From Thermocoleostomius sinensis A174 (GTDB lineage: Bacteria > Cyanobacteriota > Cyanobacteriia > Elainellales > Elainellaceae), in the NCBI RefSeq assembly GCF_026802175.1, contig NZ_CP113797.1:4813026-4877025 (forward strand): a DNA stretch of 64,000 nt, in the 5' to 3' direction. The position numbers and the translations under genes were made by a program. A model generated the notes under the pieces. That model had not been told where the DNA came from. It was given only the letters and a program-made list of their open reading frames with translations, and ran no database searches. Positions within the stretch are counted from its first letter, which is position 1. The number at the start of each line of letters is the position of its first letter. Positions 43,628 to 52,911 of this stretch are shown here, piece after piece.

Positions 43628-44776
43628 CTAATTCCATCCACTGGGAACACAACGAGGATCGGGCAACGTTGCTTTTTCTGGCTCACGGGGAAACCAAAAA
43701 GCGGTGCGCTTGCAACACTCAACTAGCATCAGCATCACAGGCACTTCGATTAGCACCCCTACCACGGTTGCGAGTGCGGCTCCAGAGTTTAAACCAAATA
43801 GGGTAATGGCGGTAGCAATGGCAACTTCAAAGTGGTTGCTGGCTCCAATTAAAGCCGCTGGAGCAGCATCTTCGTAAGCTAACTTCATCTTTTGGGCGAT
43901 GACATAGGTGATAAGGAAGATAAAGTTCGTTTGAATGAAGAGTGGAACAGCAATCAGCAGAATATGGAGCGGGTTTCTAACAATGAGTTCACCCTTAAAG
44001 GCGAACAGCAATACTAAGGTAATTAGCATGGCTGTGATGGCTACCGGAGTTAAATACTGCAAAAACTCACGCTCAAACCAAGCTTTACCCTTGTGTTTAA
44101 AAATCCAATATCGGGAATACATTCCTGCGAGCAACGGCAACCCCACATAGATCAAAACCGAAAGCACGATCGTTTGCCAAGGTACGCTCAAGTTATTAGC
44201 AGCTAGCAACCACCGTCCTAATGGTGCATAGAGGAACAACATGGCCAATGAATTCACCGCTACCATCACCAGCGTGTGTCCCTGATTGCTGTAGGATAAA
44301 TAACCCCACATCAACACCATTGCCGTACAAGGAGCAATACCTAGCAGAATTGCTCCCGCAATGTAAGAATCAGCCAACGGAACTGAAACGCCCCGAATCA
44401 ATTCAGTTCCAGCAATGAGTGGACGAAACAACCATCCTAGAAAAAACTGAGCAAATACCACCATTGTGAACGGTTTGATTAACCAATTCACAATTAGCGT
44501 AAGAATTACAGGCTTGGGGGCGCGAACTGCTTGTTTCGCTTGCGAAAAGTCAATCTTTACCATGATGGGATACATCATGAAGAACAGACAAATCGCGATC
44601 GGAATAGATACCTGGTAGATGCTCATAGCGTCTAATGCCACTGCAACGCCCGGAAACAATCGTCCCAGAATCACGCCTGCAATAATGCATAGAAATACCC
44701 ATACCGTCAGATAGCGCTCAAAAAAGCTCAGCTTACCTCCAGCTTGTACCGCAGATGAATTGCTTCGATCGCTCAT
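43628..44776 (-). CDS. acr3: ACR3 family arsenite efflux permease
   Basis: A 382-residue inner-membrane protein with about ten hydrophobic segments. Family landmarks are [20 protein letters not shown] and [15 protein letters not shown], then the conserved cysteine in [18 protein letters not shown] and the late [17 protein letters not shown]3 pumps arsenite out using the proton gradient. It is often called arsB in cyanobacteria although it is unrelated to the E. coli ArsB. A strong AGGAG precedes the ATG by a few bases. It lies 28 bp after the pstS gene at 44805 and 87 bp before arsC, in one unit. Confidence 0.93.
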   Translation of the reverse strand: MSDRSNSSAVQAGGKLSFFERYLTVWVFLCIIAGVILGRLFPGVAVALDAMSIYQVSIPIAICLFFMMYPIMVKIDFSQAKQAVRAPKPVILTLIVNWLIKPFTMVVFAQFFLGWLFRPLIAGTELIRGVSVPLADSYIAGAILLGIAPCTAMVLMWGYLSYSNQGHTLVMVAVNSLAMLFLYAPLGRWLLAANNLSVPWQTIVLSVLIYVGLPLLAGMYSRYWIFKHKGKAWFEREFLQYLTPVAITAMLITLVLLFAFKGELIVRNPLHILLIAVPLFIQTNFIFLITYVIAQKMKLAYEDAAPAALIGASNHFEVAIATAITLFGLNSGAALATVVGVLIEVPVMLMLVECCKRTAFWFPREPEKATLPDPRCVPSGWN

Positions 44777-44804
44777 GATGCTCCTCTACGCTTCAAAAAG
44801 TTAA

Positions 44805-45926
44805 TTAATAGGTCTTCTCCCGCTGAAGAAGATCTTCCAGTTTCAAATTTGTTTCCGCAACGCCACCAAAGGCCGTTCCCACCTTGTTTTGCTGCAAGTG
44901 ATCTAGTGCAATCGTATAGACTTCATCGGGTAGGGGCACATAGCCAATGGCTTTGGCAAAGGTTTCAGCATTGAGCAGATAGAACTCGACAAATTCTCGC
45001 AGTTCTGGCTTGTTTTGCAGCGCATCAGTGTTGACGTAGATAAACAGTGGTCGCGCTAGGGGTTGATAATCACCAGCTACAACAGTTTCTGAAGACGGTA
45101 AGACTGGGCCATTCCCGTTGTCGATCGCCACAGGTTTCAGTAACCGCTGGTTCTCTTCATAGTAGGCATAGCCAAAGTAGCCCAAGCCATTGGGGTCAGA
45201 ACGCAGTCCTCGCACCAGTGCTTCATCATCTTCGCTGGCAGTATAATCGCTGCGGCTAGCGCGAGATTCGCCTACGATTGCTTCGGTGAAGTAATCAAAA
45301 GTTCCAGAGTCACTGCCTGCCCCGTACAAGTTAATTGGTTGATTCGGCCAATCCGGGCGAATTTGATTCCAGTTGGTGATCGTTCCCTCAGCCGCAGGTT
45401 CCCATAATCGCTTTAACTCGGCAACGGTCATACTTTCTGCCCACGTATTGGTGGGATGTACCGCGACTGTCAGCGCATCATACGCCACAGGCAGTTCTAC
45501 ATAGTTCACCCCTGCCGATCGACAGGCTTCAATTTCACTGGAGTTGATAGGACGAGAAGCATTGGAAATATCAGTTTCTCCAGCACAGAATTTACGAAAT
45601 CCACCAGTTGTACCGGAGAAAGTGACCGAGAACTCTGCTGTTTCCCGGTTTTCAAACTGGTATTCCTGCACTGCTTCATCAGTGAGGGGATAGACGGTAC
45701 TGGAACCATCGGCAACGATCGTCACCTGCTCAACGGTTCCAGTTGTTTCAGTTTGCGGTGACTGTGAACCTGTTTGAGTGGTTGAAGTTGGAGCAGAACA
45801 GCCCACCGTCAACGCCAGAACACTAAGGGCAACCATCCCGCTGTAGACAGACTGGCGGATGGGTTGGTGAACTTGATGTTGAATCTGGTTTTGATTTTGA
45901 ATAGATTTTTGAATGAATGTGCTCAT
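44805..45926 (-). CDS. PstS/SphX-type binding lipoprotein inside the arsenic operon
   Basis: A 373-residue periplasmic binding protein with a signal peptide and lipobox LTVGC (about residue 43). The mature part shows the SphX-like pattern [40 protein letters not shown] and [13 protein letters not shown]. It differs at several positions from the two close relatives at 52912 and 54324. It is the first gene of the run leading into acr3 and arsC, and the promoter ahead of it contains an ArsR-like operator between -35 and -10. A high-affinity phosphate binder induced by arsenic could favour phosphate over arsenate uptake; this role is inference. Confidence 0.88.
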   Translation of the reverse strand: MSTFIQKSIQNQNQIQHQVHQPIRQSVYSGMVALSVLALTVGCSAPTSTTQTGSQSPQTETTGTVEQVTIVADGSSTVYPLTDEAVQEYQFENRETAEFSVTFSGTTGGFRKFCAGETDISNASRPINSSEIEACRSAGVNYVELPVAYDALTVAVHPTNTWAESMTVAELKRLWEPAAEGTITNWNQIRPDWPNQPINLYGAGSDSGTFDYFTEAIVGESRASRSDYTASEDDEALVRGLRSDPNGLGYFGYAYYEENQRLLKPVAIDNGNGPVLPSSETVVAGDYQPLARPLFIYVNTDALQNKPELREFVEFYLLNAETFAKAIGYVPLPDEVYTIALDHLQQNKVGTAFGGVAETNLKLEDLLQREKTY

Positions 45927-45965
45927 AGCTACTTAATTCCCATGATTGTAGCGAAGGGTACATTG

Positions 45966-45996
45966 CTTATAATTTCAAAAAAAATTGATTTGTCAA
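45966..45996 (-). promoter_or_regulatory. Promoter and ArsR-type operator ahead of the arsenic-operon pstS
   Basis: On the minus strand TTGACA (45991-45996) and TATAAG (45966-45971) are separated by 19 bp. The spacer is almost filled by AAATCAA-TTTTTT-TTGAAAT (45972-45991). Its first half fits the ATCAA-N6-TTGAT pattern of ArsR sites exactly and its second half fits closely. A repressor here would block RNA polymerase. The long 19-bp spacing is unusual. Confidence 0.6.
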
Positions 45997-46068
45997 GTTA
46001 TGGAGAAAACAATCTGTGAAAACAATTGTTAATCTTAAAACGAGGCGATATGGCAGAACGGACTGCTG

Positions 46069-46395
46069 TTACTCTTCCTCATGACAGGTGCGAGACGGTA
46101 GGATTGGGCTGAATCGTCGAAACTCGGCTAGGTACTGCTCTAGAATCACAAATTGAGATAGATTCAGGCTGTAGTAAATCCAACGTCCCTCCTGGCGCGA
46201 TCGAATCAACTTAGCTTCTCTCAGAACTTTCAAGTGGAACGATAGCTTGGACTGCGCCACATTCAGACTCTCGCAGAGATCACACACACATAACTCCTGC
46301 TCTCGCAGCAAATCAACCACCTGCAAGCGCAATGGTTCTGAAAGGGCATGAAATCCAGCACTAATTTCGATCGAGGGAAGAATTGCAAAACCCAT
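46069..46395 (-). CDS. arsR: ArsR family arsenic-responsive repressor
   Basis: A roughly 108-residue winged-helix repressor. The metal-binding helix ELCVCDLCESLNVAQSKLSF contains the Cys-Val-Cys motif that binds arsenite and releases DNA. It is followed by the wing EGRWIYYSLN. The ATG at 46395 is used because homologues start close to the SEPLRLQVVDLL helix. An in-frame extension back to 46470 exists but is basic and unlike the family, and is better read as leader sequence. A second ArsR-like site overlaps the start, pointing to autoregulation. The pstS-acr3-arsC genes follow on the same strand from a separate promoter. Confidence 0.88.
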   Translation of the reverse strand: MGFAILPSIEISAGFHALSEPLRLQVVDLLREQELCVCDLCESLNVAQSKLSFHLKVLREAKLIRSRQEGRWIYYSLNLSQFVILEQYLAEFRRFSPILPSRTCHEEE

Positions 46396-46410
46396 CAATT
46401 TATGTTGAAT
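46394..46410. promoter_or_regulatory. Second ArsR-type operator overlapping the arsR start
   Basis: ATCAA-TTTATG-TTGAAT on the plus strand is an ATCAA-N6-TTGA(T) inverted repeat, like the site in the pstS/acr3 promoter. It covers the preferred ATG of arsR and the bases just upstream. This would allow ArsR to repress its own gene. Confidence 0.5.
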
Positions 46411-46488
46411 TAATTTTTGTTGAAACGTTTCTATCTTAAAACAAACTTTAATTTTCTGCCATACCCTCATCAAGTTTACTCAAACTAT

Positions 46489-46516
46489 AAAAAACCGCCC
46501 CAAATCGCTGGAGCGG
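46489..46516 (-). terminator. Intrinsic terminator downstream of phoX
   Basis: On the minus strand CCGCTCC and GGGGCGG pair around an 8-nt loop and are followed directly by TTTTTT. It lies about 90 bp after the phoX stop codon and separates that gene from arsR. Confidence 0.8.
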
Positions 46517-46602
46517 CAAAGATTAATCTAATCACTCATTCAAGTTTCTAACTGCAAAGAGCGATGCGAACTCTGCTAGACGGCTATTTCTCCAGCAATG
46601 AA

Positions 46603-48852
46603 TCAGCCAGTGATGCTACCGCCATCTAATCGACGAACGGCAATCACGCTGGGTTTAGCCGGATCATTCACCCCTTTGCCCGGCCAGTTAGATCCGATCG
46701 GCACTTCACGAGTTTGTATAAACTCCTGACCATCTGTGGTTCTCATGGCGAATTCACGAGTTTCAGAGGCCATGTTTTGCCGAATTCCGTTATACTCACC
46801 GGGATGCTGAGGTGCTAGGAACAGCGTTTTCTCATCGGCTGAGAGAAACGGACCACAGATTTCACAATCCATTGGCCCATAGGCAAACAGATACGCCTCA
46901 CCTGCATTCGGACCAGACGTAGGAAGATACCAGACTGAGTTGTTACCAAACAAGCCTCGCAAATCAGACTGGCTAACCGCAGAGCCATCCTCTTTAGTGC
47001 GGCTAGGAATGGCTTTGTTGTGCTTGTCTGTAGACATATCTGTCACCATCCAAACATTGCCCTTGGCATCAAACATCAGGTTGTCTGGATTGGAGAAGCC
47101 CAAACCGCCCTCAGCAGGCTCACCACCCGTTGCGAAAATTTCCCAGGTGAAAGTCATAGCTGCCGGATCACCATTGTCATCAATCAGCTTCATAATCCAG
47201 CCGTGCTCATACGGGGTTTCCCCATTCGGTCCTGCAAAAATGCTGGCGTTGGGACCGCCATCGCTACCGCTGGGTGAACCCGAAGTGTAAGCGATGATCA
47301 GCGTTCCATCATCTGAGACATCGGTGTCTTCTGGGCGTGCGCCACAGGTAACGCCCGCAGCATTAGCGGCAAAGTGAGCATCAATGAGAATGGCTCCTTG
47401 CTTTTCCTCGTCACTCCCAACATAGAGATCGCCAAGGGTGCGGAACTGTTGCTTGTAGGCTGCGATCGCCGCATCATCTTCAACTTTAATACTGCCGCCT
47501 GCGGTGCGATCGGGGTTGGGGAGCGTGATGATCCCTCCTACATGCGCACTAGGCAGATCGGGATTAACAGGTGTGTCCAGCGTTAGAGCAATCCACTGCC
47601 CTGTCCCATCAGGATTAAATTTTGCACCGTAAAGCATACCATCTTGCAGTAATCGCGAGTTGGCCTTGTCGGTGGGGTTGCTGACCGCGCCGCTGCTAAC
47701 AAACTTGTAGAGGTGTCCACTACGACGATCGCAAGCGGAATACACCGCCAAGGGCTTGCCCTGTTCGGCTCGGAAGGCAAAGGCTTCGTGGCGATAGCGT
47801 CCTAACCACGTGTGCTTCGTGCCATAATCGTTGGCGTTTGCCGGGTCTACTTCTACTGCCCAACCGTATTTGTTGCCCGCATATCCCAACACGTTTCCTT
47901 GTCCAGCAATGTCTTCGATTTCGCCTTCTTCCCAAACCCAGTTAAAGGGTTTAGCACTAGGGGGAAAGGAAGTTCCATCCGCATACACAGGTTCTGCAAC
48001 TTCACCCTGGAAATTTTCTTCAGCACTAAACACGGTTCCCCAGGGGGTGGTGCCACCTGCGCAGTTCTGGTGCGTCCCAATGATTTTGTCTCCAAGTCCA
48101 TCCAAGTAACCTTGACCACTGGTTTTACGGAAGATAACAGCCGCAGGCCCTGTTACTTTCAGATAATTGCCATCTTCTAGCCCAGAGATACCAGTGATGC
48201 GGCGATCGGTTGCAGCATTGGTGCGCTCCCAAGTTCCATCGGCCTTCTTGCGAATGGAGAGGACAGAAAGTCCTGCATCGTATTGAGCCGCTTTGGAAAT
48301 TTCGTAAATTTGCGCCTTCAAGGGATCGCCATCGGGGAGAGAGAAGGCATCAATTTCACCGTCTGGAGTGGCTTGAATAGCAGCAAGAACTTCATCAAAT
48401 GGCAAAGATTTGCCAATTACTTGCTGATATGCCTGCTTCCAAGACTTCGCGCTAATATACTCATGATTGACGACTAAATATCCTTCATTAGAAGCCGTTT
48501 CAATAAAGGTGACATAGTCGTTGTTGTATCCAAAGTGGTCGTTCTCACCAATGGGATCTCCCCACGAAACAATCACCTGGTAAGTATAACCTTCTGGCAG
48601 TACGACATCATCTTGAACCACAAACTGGCTGTAATCGCTCAGTTGTTTGGACTGATCCATGCCGTCATTCAGCAAAGGCATCGGCCCCCGAATGGGTCGA
48701 AAGAACAGTCCACCTGCTTGAGCGGACGCCGTTTCACCTTGCACGGAAGGAGAAAATAGTTGTCCGTTTCCGTTCTTCATAAAGGGTTGCAGTGCGATCG
48801 AGCCAGCCCCTGCACCCAAGAACATTAAAAAGTGTCTGCGCTTAACCGCCAT
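46603..48852 (-). CDS. phoX: PhoX family alkaline phosphatase
   Basis: About 749 residues. The N-terminus MAVKRRHFLMFLGAGAGSIA is a Tat signal with a KRRHFLMF twin-arginine motif, so the enzyme is exported folded with its Ca/Fe cofactor. The body has PhoX (DUF839) landmarks: GYNNDYVTFI, LVVNHEYISA, GNYLKVTGPAAV, GGTTPWGTVFSAEENFQGE, VDPANANDYGTKHTWLGRYR and GFSNDLNMFD-like GFSNPDNLMFD near the C-terminus. It releases phosphate from organic esters in the periplasm. The ATG at 48852 immediately precedes the Tat motif; an upstream extension to 48918 is unlikely. Three tandem Pho-box units lie about 110 bp upstream and a terminator follows. Confidence 0.93.
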   Translation of the reverse strand: MAVKRRHFLMFLGAGAGSIALQPFMKNGNGQLFSPSVQGETASAQAGGLFFRPIRGPMPLLNDGMDQSKQLSDYSQFVVQDDVVLPEGYTYQVIVSWGDPIGENDHFGYNNDYVTFIETASNEGYLVVNHEYISAKSWKQAYQQVIGKSLPFDEVLAAIQATPDGEIDAFSLPDGDPLKAQIYEISKAAQYDAGLSVLSIRKKADGTWERTNAATDRRITGISGLEDGNYLKVTGPAAVIFRKTSGQGYLDGLGDKIIGTHQNCAGGTTPWGTVFSAEENFQGEVAEPVYADGTSFPPSAKPFNWVWEEGEIEDIAGQGNVLGYAGNKYGWAVEVDPANANDYGTKHTWLGRYRHEAFAFRAEQGKPLAVYSACDRRSGHLYKFVSSGAVSNPTDKANSRLLQDGMLYGAKFNPDGTGQWIALTLDTPVNPDLPSAHVGGIITLPNPDRTAGGSIKVEDDAAIAAYKQQFRTLGDLYVGSDEEKQGAILIDAHFAANAAGVTCGARPEDTDVSDDGTLIIAYTSGSPSGSDGGPNASIFAGPNGETPYEHGWIMKLIDDNGDPAAMTFTWEIFATGGEPAEGGLGFSNPDNLMFDAKGNVWMVTDMSTDKHNKAIPSRTKEDGSAVSQSDLRGLFGNNSVWYLPTSGPNAGEAYLFAYGPMDCEICGPFLSADEKTLFLAPQHPGEYNGIRQNMASETREFAMRTTDGQEFIQTREVPIGSNWPGKGVNDPAKPSVIAVRRLDGGSITG

Positions 48853-48957
48853 AATTGTCAGTGCTCTTCTCTCTGGATAGGTTCGTAATTTGTCAAACAA
48901 TAACCGAATACCACACAATCCTTAAAAAGGATCAAAACCACCCACGAACCTACCAAA

Positions 48958-48990
48958 CGTGTATTAACGATAGATTAAGCAATCGTTAAT
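48958..48990 (-). promoter_or_regulatory. Triple Pho box upstream of phoX
   Basis: On the minus strand three contiguous 11-bp units read ATTAACGATTG, CTTAATCTATC and GTTAATACACG. All carry the TTAA core at the same phase, as required for tandem binding of a PhoB/SphR-type regulator. The array ends about 105 bp before the phoX ATG and abuts the 3' end of the regulator gene at 49045. Confidence 0.8.
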
Positions 48991-49044
48991 AACATCCTGT
49001 TGAATTCTATAGATTTTCTTTTATTTGTTTTCGCCGATGTCGTT

Positions 49045-49797
49045 TTACTGAATACTACCCAAACAATAGCCTTTACCTCGTGCCGTTTTAATGTATTGTG
49101 GAGCTTTCGGATTCGATTCAATTTTCTTGCGCAACCGTTCAATGTAAGCGCGCAGCGTTTTAGGATGAATTTCGCGATCGTTTCCCCAAACCTGTTTGAT
49201 CAGTTCCGCCTGAGTTAAAATCTGCTGGGGATGTTTAAGAAATAGTTGTAAAATCCGAAACTCCTGTAGGGGTAAGTTAACAGGCTGTCCCTGAATTTCA
49301 ACTCGATATTCATCGGGATATAGCCGAATATCGCCAAAGCTTAAAACAGTAGGTTGACAAAGATAATTCAAATGGGAACGTAATAAGCAACGACACCGAG
49401 CAACCAGTTCTCGTAGATGAAATGGTTTTGTTAGATAATCATCTGCTCCCATTTCTAATCCTAAGACTTTATCTTCTTCGCTATTTTTATGACTAATCAT
49501 TAAAATTGGTACAGGATTGCGACGGGCACGAACAAACCGGCAAATTTCCAATCCATTCATTCCTGGTAAAACGGCATCCAGAACAATTAAATGAAACGGA
49601 AAATTTTGTCTATCGCTATGTCTTTGTCGTTCAGCAAGATAAAGCTCTTCCCAGGCAGTTCGCCCATCTGACAAGCAAATTACTTCTAATCCCTCTTCAA
49701 TCAAAGCAAGCCTGACCGTGTCGCAAATAGATTTTTCACTATCAACCAACAAAACTCGTGTGGTTTGATATCCGTTTCGACTGTGCCATTTCTCCAT
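49045..49797 (-). CDS. OmpR/PhoB-family response regulator (SphR-like, orphan)
   Basis: A 250-residue two-domain regulator. The receiver (about residues 13-130) has the acidic start VDSEKS (one of the usual two aspartates replaced by serine), the phospho-acceptor Asp74 in LIVLDAVLPGMNG, the switch serine in LMISHK and the lysine in YLTKPF. The winged-helix domain (about 150-248) carries RILQLFLKHPQQILTQAEL and LRAYIERLRKKIE. It resembles SphR/PhoB and sits between phoX and the pst2 operon, so control of the nearby Pho boxes is likely. No partner kinase is encoded here. Because the acidic pocket is altered, the activation properties may differ. Confidence 0.85.
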   Translation of the reverse strand: MEKWHSRNGYQTTRVLLVDSEKSICDTVRLALIEEGLEVICLSDGRTAWEELYLAERQRHSDRQNFPFHLIVLDAVLPGMNGLEICRFVRARRNPVPILMISHKNSEEDKVLGLEMGADDYLTKPFHLRELVARCRCLLRSHLNYLCQPTVLSFGDIRLYPDEYRVEIQGQPVNLPLQEFRILQLFLKHPQQILTQAELIKQVWGNDREIHPKTLRAYIERLRKKIESNPKAPQYIKTARGKGYCLGSIQ

Positions 49798-49890
49798 TCC
49801 AAGCTACTTATCCAGCCTCTATTCAGCAGGTGAAGCAAAATTCTACTTCATCTCAACATTTCATTCACCCAGCCAAATGCCAAAGTATAC

Positions 49891-49922
49891 CAATCCTACC
49901 CACACGAATGGGGGCAGGATTG
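49891..49922 (-). terminator. Hairpin downstream of pst2 operon
   Basis: CAATCCTACC and GGGGCAGGATTG form an 11-bp stem with one mismatch and a short loop. It lies in the gap after pstB2. There is no U-tract, so it is either a weak terminator or a 3'-end-stabilising hairpin. Confidence 0.5.
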
Positions 49923-49964
49923 CATCAACTAAAATAACAACAACAAAAGATCTAATAAATCGAA

Positions 49965-50768
49965 TTAACCAAAGCGACCACTCACATAGTCTCGTGTAGC
50001 CTGCTCCATTGGATTGTTGAACACTTGCTCTGTGGGTGCATATTCAACCAAGTAACCGATTTTGTTACCACCTTCCGTGGCTTCTGCGTTGTAGAAAGCC
50101 GTATAGTCAGACACACGGGTTGCCTGCTGCATGTTGTGCGTTACAATCACGATCGTGTATTGCTCTTTCAACTCCTGCATCAGTTCTTCCACGCGCAAAG
50201 TTGAAATGGGGTCAAGCGCTGAACAGGGTTCGTCCATCAAAATCACTTCAGGTTCGATTGCAATTGCCCGCGCAATGCACAGGCGTTGCTGTTGTCCACC
50301 CGACAAGCCCAAACCACTCTGCTTCAGCTTGTCCTTCACCTCGTCCCAGATGGCAGCTTTGCGTAGAGAGGTTTCCACCAGTTCATCCATATTGCCCTTG
50401 TAGCCGTTAATCCGAGCACCGAAGGCAATATTTTCGTAGATTGATTTCGGAAAGGGGTTTGGCTTTTGGAACACCATACCAATGCGACGACGCACCTCAA
50501 CCGGGTCAACACCTTTACCGTACAGATCTTTGCCGTGAAACGTAACCTTACCTTCAACCCTCGCTCCAGGGATCAGATCATTGGTGCGGTTGAAGCAGCG
50601 TAGAACCGTACTTTTACCACATCCAGATGGGCCAATAAACGCCACGATTTGGCGCGGAGGAATATCAAGTGACACATCTCGAACCGCCAACGAAGAACCA
50701 TAATAGACATTGAGGTTCTTCGTGCGAAGAACGGTTTCGGTAATAGTAGGATGAGAGGCATTAACCAT
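49965..50768 (-). CDS. pstB: Phosphate ABC transporter ATP-binding protein (copy 2)
   Basis: A 267-residue PstB ATPase. Walker A is [25 protein letters not shown] follows, the signature is [17 protein letters not shown], Walker B is [13 protein letters not shown], and the protein ends [10 protein letters not shown]. It is very similar to copy 1 at 37651 along its whole length, at both protein and DNA level. It is the last gene of pstS2-C2-A2-B2. Two complete Pst systems in one genome are common in cyanobacteria and often differ in affinity; which is which cannot be told here. Confidence 0.95.
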   Translation of the reverse strand: MVNASHPTITETVLRTKNLNVYYGSSLAVRDVSLDIPPRQIVAFIGPSGCGKSTVLRCFNRTNDLIPGARVEGKVTFHGKDLYGKGVDPVEVRRRIGMVFQKPNPFPKSIYENIAFGARINGYKGNMDELVETSLRKAAIWDEVKDKLKQSGLGLSGGQQQRLCIARAIAIEPEVILMDEPCSALDPISTLRVEELMQELKEQYTIVIVTHNMQQATRVSDYTAFYNAEATEGGNKIGYLVEYAPTEQVFNNPMEQATRDYVSGRFG

Positions 50769-50884
50769 AATGGTGAGTTCTGAAATAGATTAAGGTAACA
50801 ACAAAAAACAAATGATGAACAACTGGCCAGGTAGTAATAGCTCTGCAAACTCAATTGATTAATTGGTGAACCGGAAGCATGAAG

Positions 50885-51805
50885 TTAACGAGACTGTTGC
50901 AGTCTATTGCGTAGATAAATTGCCAGCGAGTTCATTAGCAACAGAACCACCATCAATACAATGATGCCTGCTGCTGCTAATTCGTGGAAAGCAGGTTGTG
51001 GACGAGAGACCCAGTTGTAAATTTGAATAGGCAAGGCAGTAAACGAATCGCGAATGCCGCTGGGCAAGAACGAAATAAAAGTCAGCGCTCCGATCGTGAT
51101 TAGCGGAGCCGTTTCACCGATCGCCCGCGATAATGCCAAGATAGTTCCAGTGAGAATACCGGGTAATGCTTGAGGCAGAATGTGCTCGCGTACTACTTGC
51201 CATCGAGTTGCCCCCAATGCAAACCCTGCTTGACGCAAACTACCAGGAACCGCCCGCAACGCCTCACGAGTTGCCACAATTACGATCGGCAACACTAGCA
51301 GGGCCAGTGTTAAACCGCCAGATAGAATGCTCCGACCTCCTGTGATAGGAGCCATAAACCGCACAAATGCCGCTAAACCTAACAAGCCGTAAATAATCGA
51401 GGGGACTCCGGCCAGGTTAGCAATATTGATTTCGATAATGTTTTCCCACCAGCTATCAGTGACAAACTCTTCCAAAAAAATGCCTGCGCCAACTCCAACG
51501 GGAAACGCAACCACAGCCACAATCAGAATCAGCCACAGCGAACCTACCAACGCTGAAAGCAAGCCAGCTTGATCGGGACGACGAGATGGAAATGAGGTCA
51601 AGAAGTTCCAGTTTAGGCGAGGCAACCCATCGACTAGTACATCGATCAACAACCAGGCCAGCACCAACAAGCCAAACAACGTACACACCAGTGCCAGCAC
51701 CGAGAAGATGCTATCTAACTTATAGCGCCCCGCTAAATTTGGTTGAAAAAGACTATCCTTGGGAGCACGCTCATCGTAAAGAATTTGAGAATCTTGGGCA
51801 GTCAT
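50885..51805 (-). CDS. pstA: Phosphate ABC transporter permease PstA (copy 2)
   Basis: A 306-residue permease with six membrane segments and the family loop [37 protein letters not shown]-like sequence ([16 protein letters not shown]) is in the last third. Its start overlaps the stop of pstC2 as TAATG, so the two are translationally coupled. It is less similar to PstA copy 1 than the two PstB copies are to each other, suggesting the operons diverged or recombined. It pairs with PstC2. Confidence 0.95.
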   Translation of the reverse strand: MTAQDSQILYDERAPKDSLFQPNLAGRYKLDSIFSVLALVCTLFGLLVLAWLLIDVLVDGLPRLNWNFLTSFPSRRPDQAGLLSALVGSLWLILIVAVVAFPVGVGAGIFLEEFVTDSWWENIIEINIANLAGVPSIIYGLLGLAAFVRFMAPITGGRSILSGGLTLALLVLPIVIVATREALRAVPGSLRQAGFALGATRWQVVREHILPQALPGILTGTILALSRAIGETAPLITIGALTFISFLPSGIRDSFTALPIQIYNWVSRPQPAFHELAAAGIIVLMVVLLLMNSLAIYLRNRLQQSR

Positions 51806-52740
51806 TAGTCGTACTTCTCCCGGAAACGGTTGACAAACCAGAAGCTGAACAGGTTCAGAACCAAAGTCATCAAGAACAAGGTCATACCCACTGCGAAGAT
51901 GGTTTTGTAGGCAAGTGACCCGGCGGGTGTATCGCCCAAACTTACCTGTACGATGTAGGCGGTCATTGCCTGCACTGGAACCAGTGGGTTGAAGCCCAAG
52001 CGTGGATTTTGCCCTGCTGCCAGGGTCACGATCATGGTTTCACCGATCGCCCGCGATACCGCCAAGATCACGGAGGCAACAATGCCCGATAGCGCGGCGG
52101 GTAACACAACTGAGGTAATTGTTTCTCGCTTAGTTGTGCCCAACGCATAGGAACCATCCCTCAAACTGCGGGGCACCGAGTAAATAGCGTCTTCACTGAG
52201 AGAAGCGACCAGAGGAATAATCGAAATGCCAAGTACAATTCCAGCACTCAGGGCGTTGAATCCCTGCAATCCTGGGATAAACGCTTGCAGGAACGGTGTC
52301 ACTGTTAATAGGGCAAAGTAACCAAATACAACCGACGGAACCCCTGCCAAAACTTCTAGCGCTGGCTTCAACCACTTGCGGAGTTTGGGACTGGCATATT
52401 CACTGAGATAAATGGCTGCCATTAATCCGAGCGGCACGGCTACCAAAATAGCGATCGCCGAAGTCATAATGGTGGCGCTAATCAGCACGAAAATACCAAA
52501 CTGCTGATTAGAGAACAACGGCGTCCATTGGCGATCGGTTAAAAAGCGCCAAAGCGGAACCGCTCGAAAGAATTCGATCGTCTCGAAAATTAGTGTTAAG
52601 ACAATTCCGATCGTCGTGATGACAGAGACAAAGGCAAAAGCCGCAAAAACGACCTTGACAATATTCTCCATCGTTTTACTCAATTGACGATTAGGCTGCC
52701 ATAAACTGGACGAACCCGGAGTGGGTGAATCAAGAGTCAT
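51805..52740 (-). CDS. pstC: Phosphate ABC transporter permease PstC (copy 2)
   Basis: A 311-residue permease with six membrane segments, the loop [20 protein letters not shown], and [20 protein letters not shown] in its distal part. The ATG at 52740 is chosen. Upstream in-frame starts to 52836 exist, but that extra stretch overlaps a strong RNA hairpin (52812-52844) and adds a hydrophobic leader unlike other PstC proteins. It is followed by pstA2 with a one-base overlap. It binds PstA2 and receives phosphate from PstS2. Confidence 0.93.
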   Translation of the reverse strand: MTLDSPTPGSSSLWQPNRQLSKTMENIVKVVFAAFAFVSVITTIGIVLTLIFETIEFFRAVPLWRFLTDRQWTPLFSNQQFGIFVLISATIMTSAIAILVAVPLGLMAAIYLSEYASPKLRKWLKPALEVLAGVPSVVFGYFALLTVTPFLQAFIPGLQGFNALSAGIVLGISIIPLVASLSEDAIYSVPRSLRDGSYALGTTKRETITSVVLPAALSGIVASVILAVSRAIGETMIVTLAAGQNPRLGFNPLVPVQAMTAYIVQVSLGDTPAGSLAYKTIFAVGMTLFLMTLVLNLFSFWFVNRFREKYD

Positions 52741-52811
52741 CGTAGAAATACTGGGTAGAGAAACTACACAAGCCAGAGAAAACCCGCCAAGTACACCAAA
52801 CAAATGATTTG

Positions 52812-52844
52812 CTGTAGAGGTATCTAACATAGACACCCCTACAG
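52812..52844 (-). promoter_or_regulatory. Stable intercistronic hairpin between pstS2 and pstC2
   Basis: On the minus strand CTGTAGGGGTGTCTA and TAGATACCTCTACAG form a 15-bp stem, two pairs being G-U, around a 3-nt loop. It lies about 70 bp after the pstS2 stop. Such hairpins commonly protect the 3' end of an abundant first cistron and lower readthrough, which fits a binding protein needed in excess over its permease. Confidence 0.65.
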
Positions 52845-52911
52845 TGAGCTACATCAGGACTCAGCCAAGCGGAATAAAGAATATGGCTGTTTGCTGTTTG
52901 CAAACTTAGTC

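Noticed and set aside
46396-46470. N-terminal extension of ArsR
   Set aside because: The extra residues are basic and unlike the family, and the region contains an operator-like site; it is better read as the arsR leader.
52741-52836. N-terminal extension of PstC copy 2
   Set aside because: It overlaps a 15-bp RNA hairpin and adds a leader absent from other PstC proteins.
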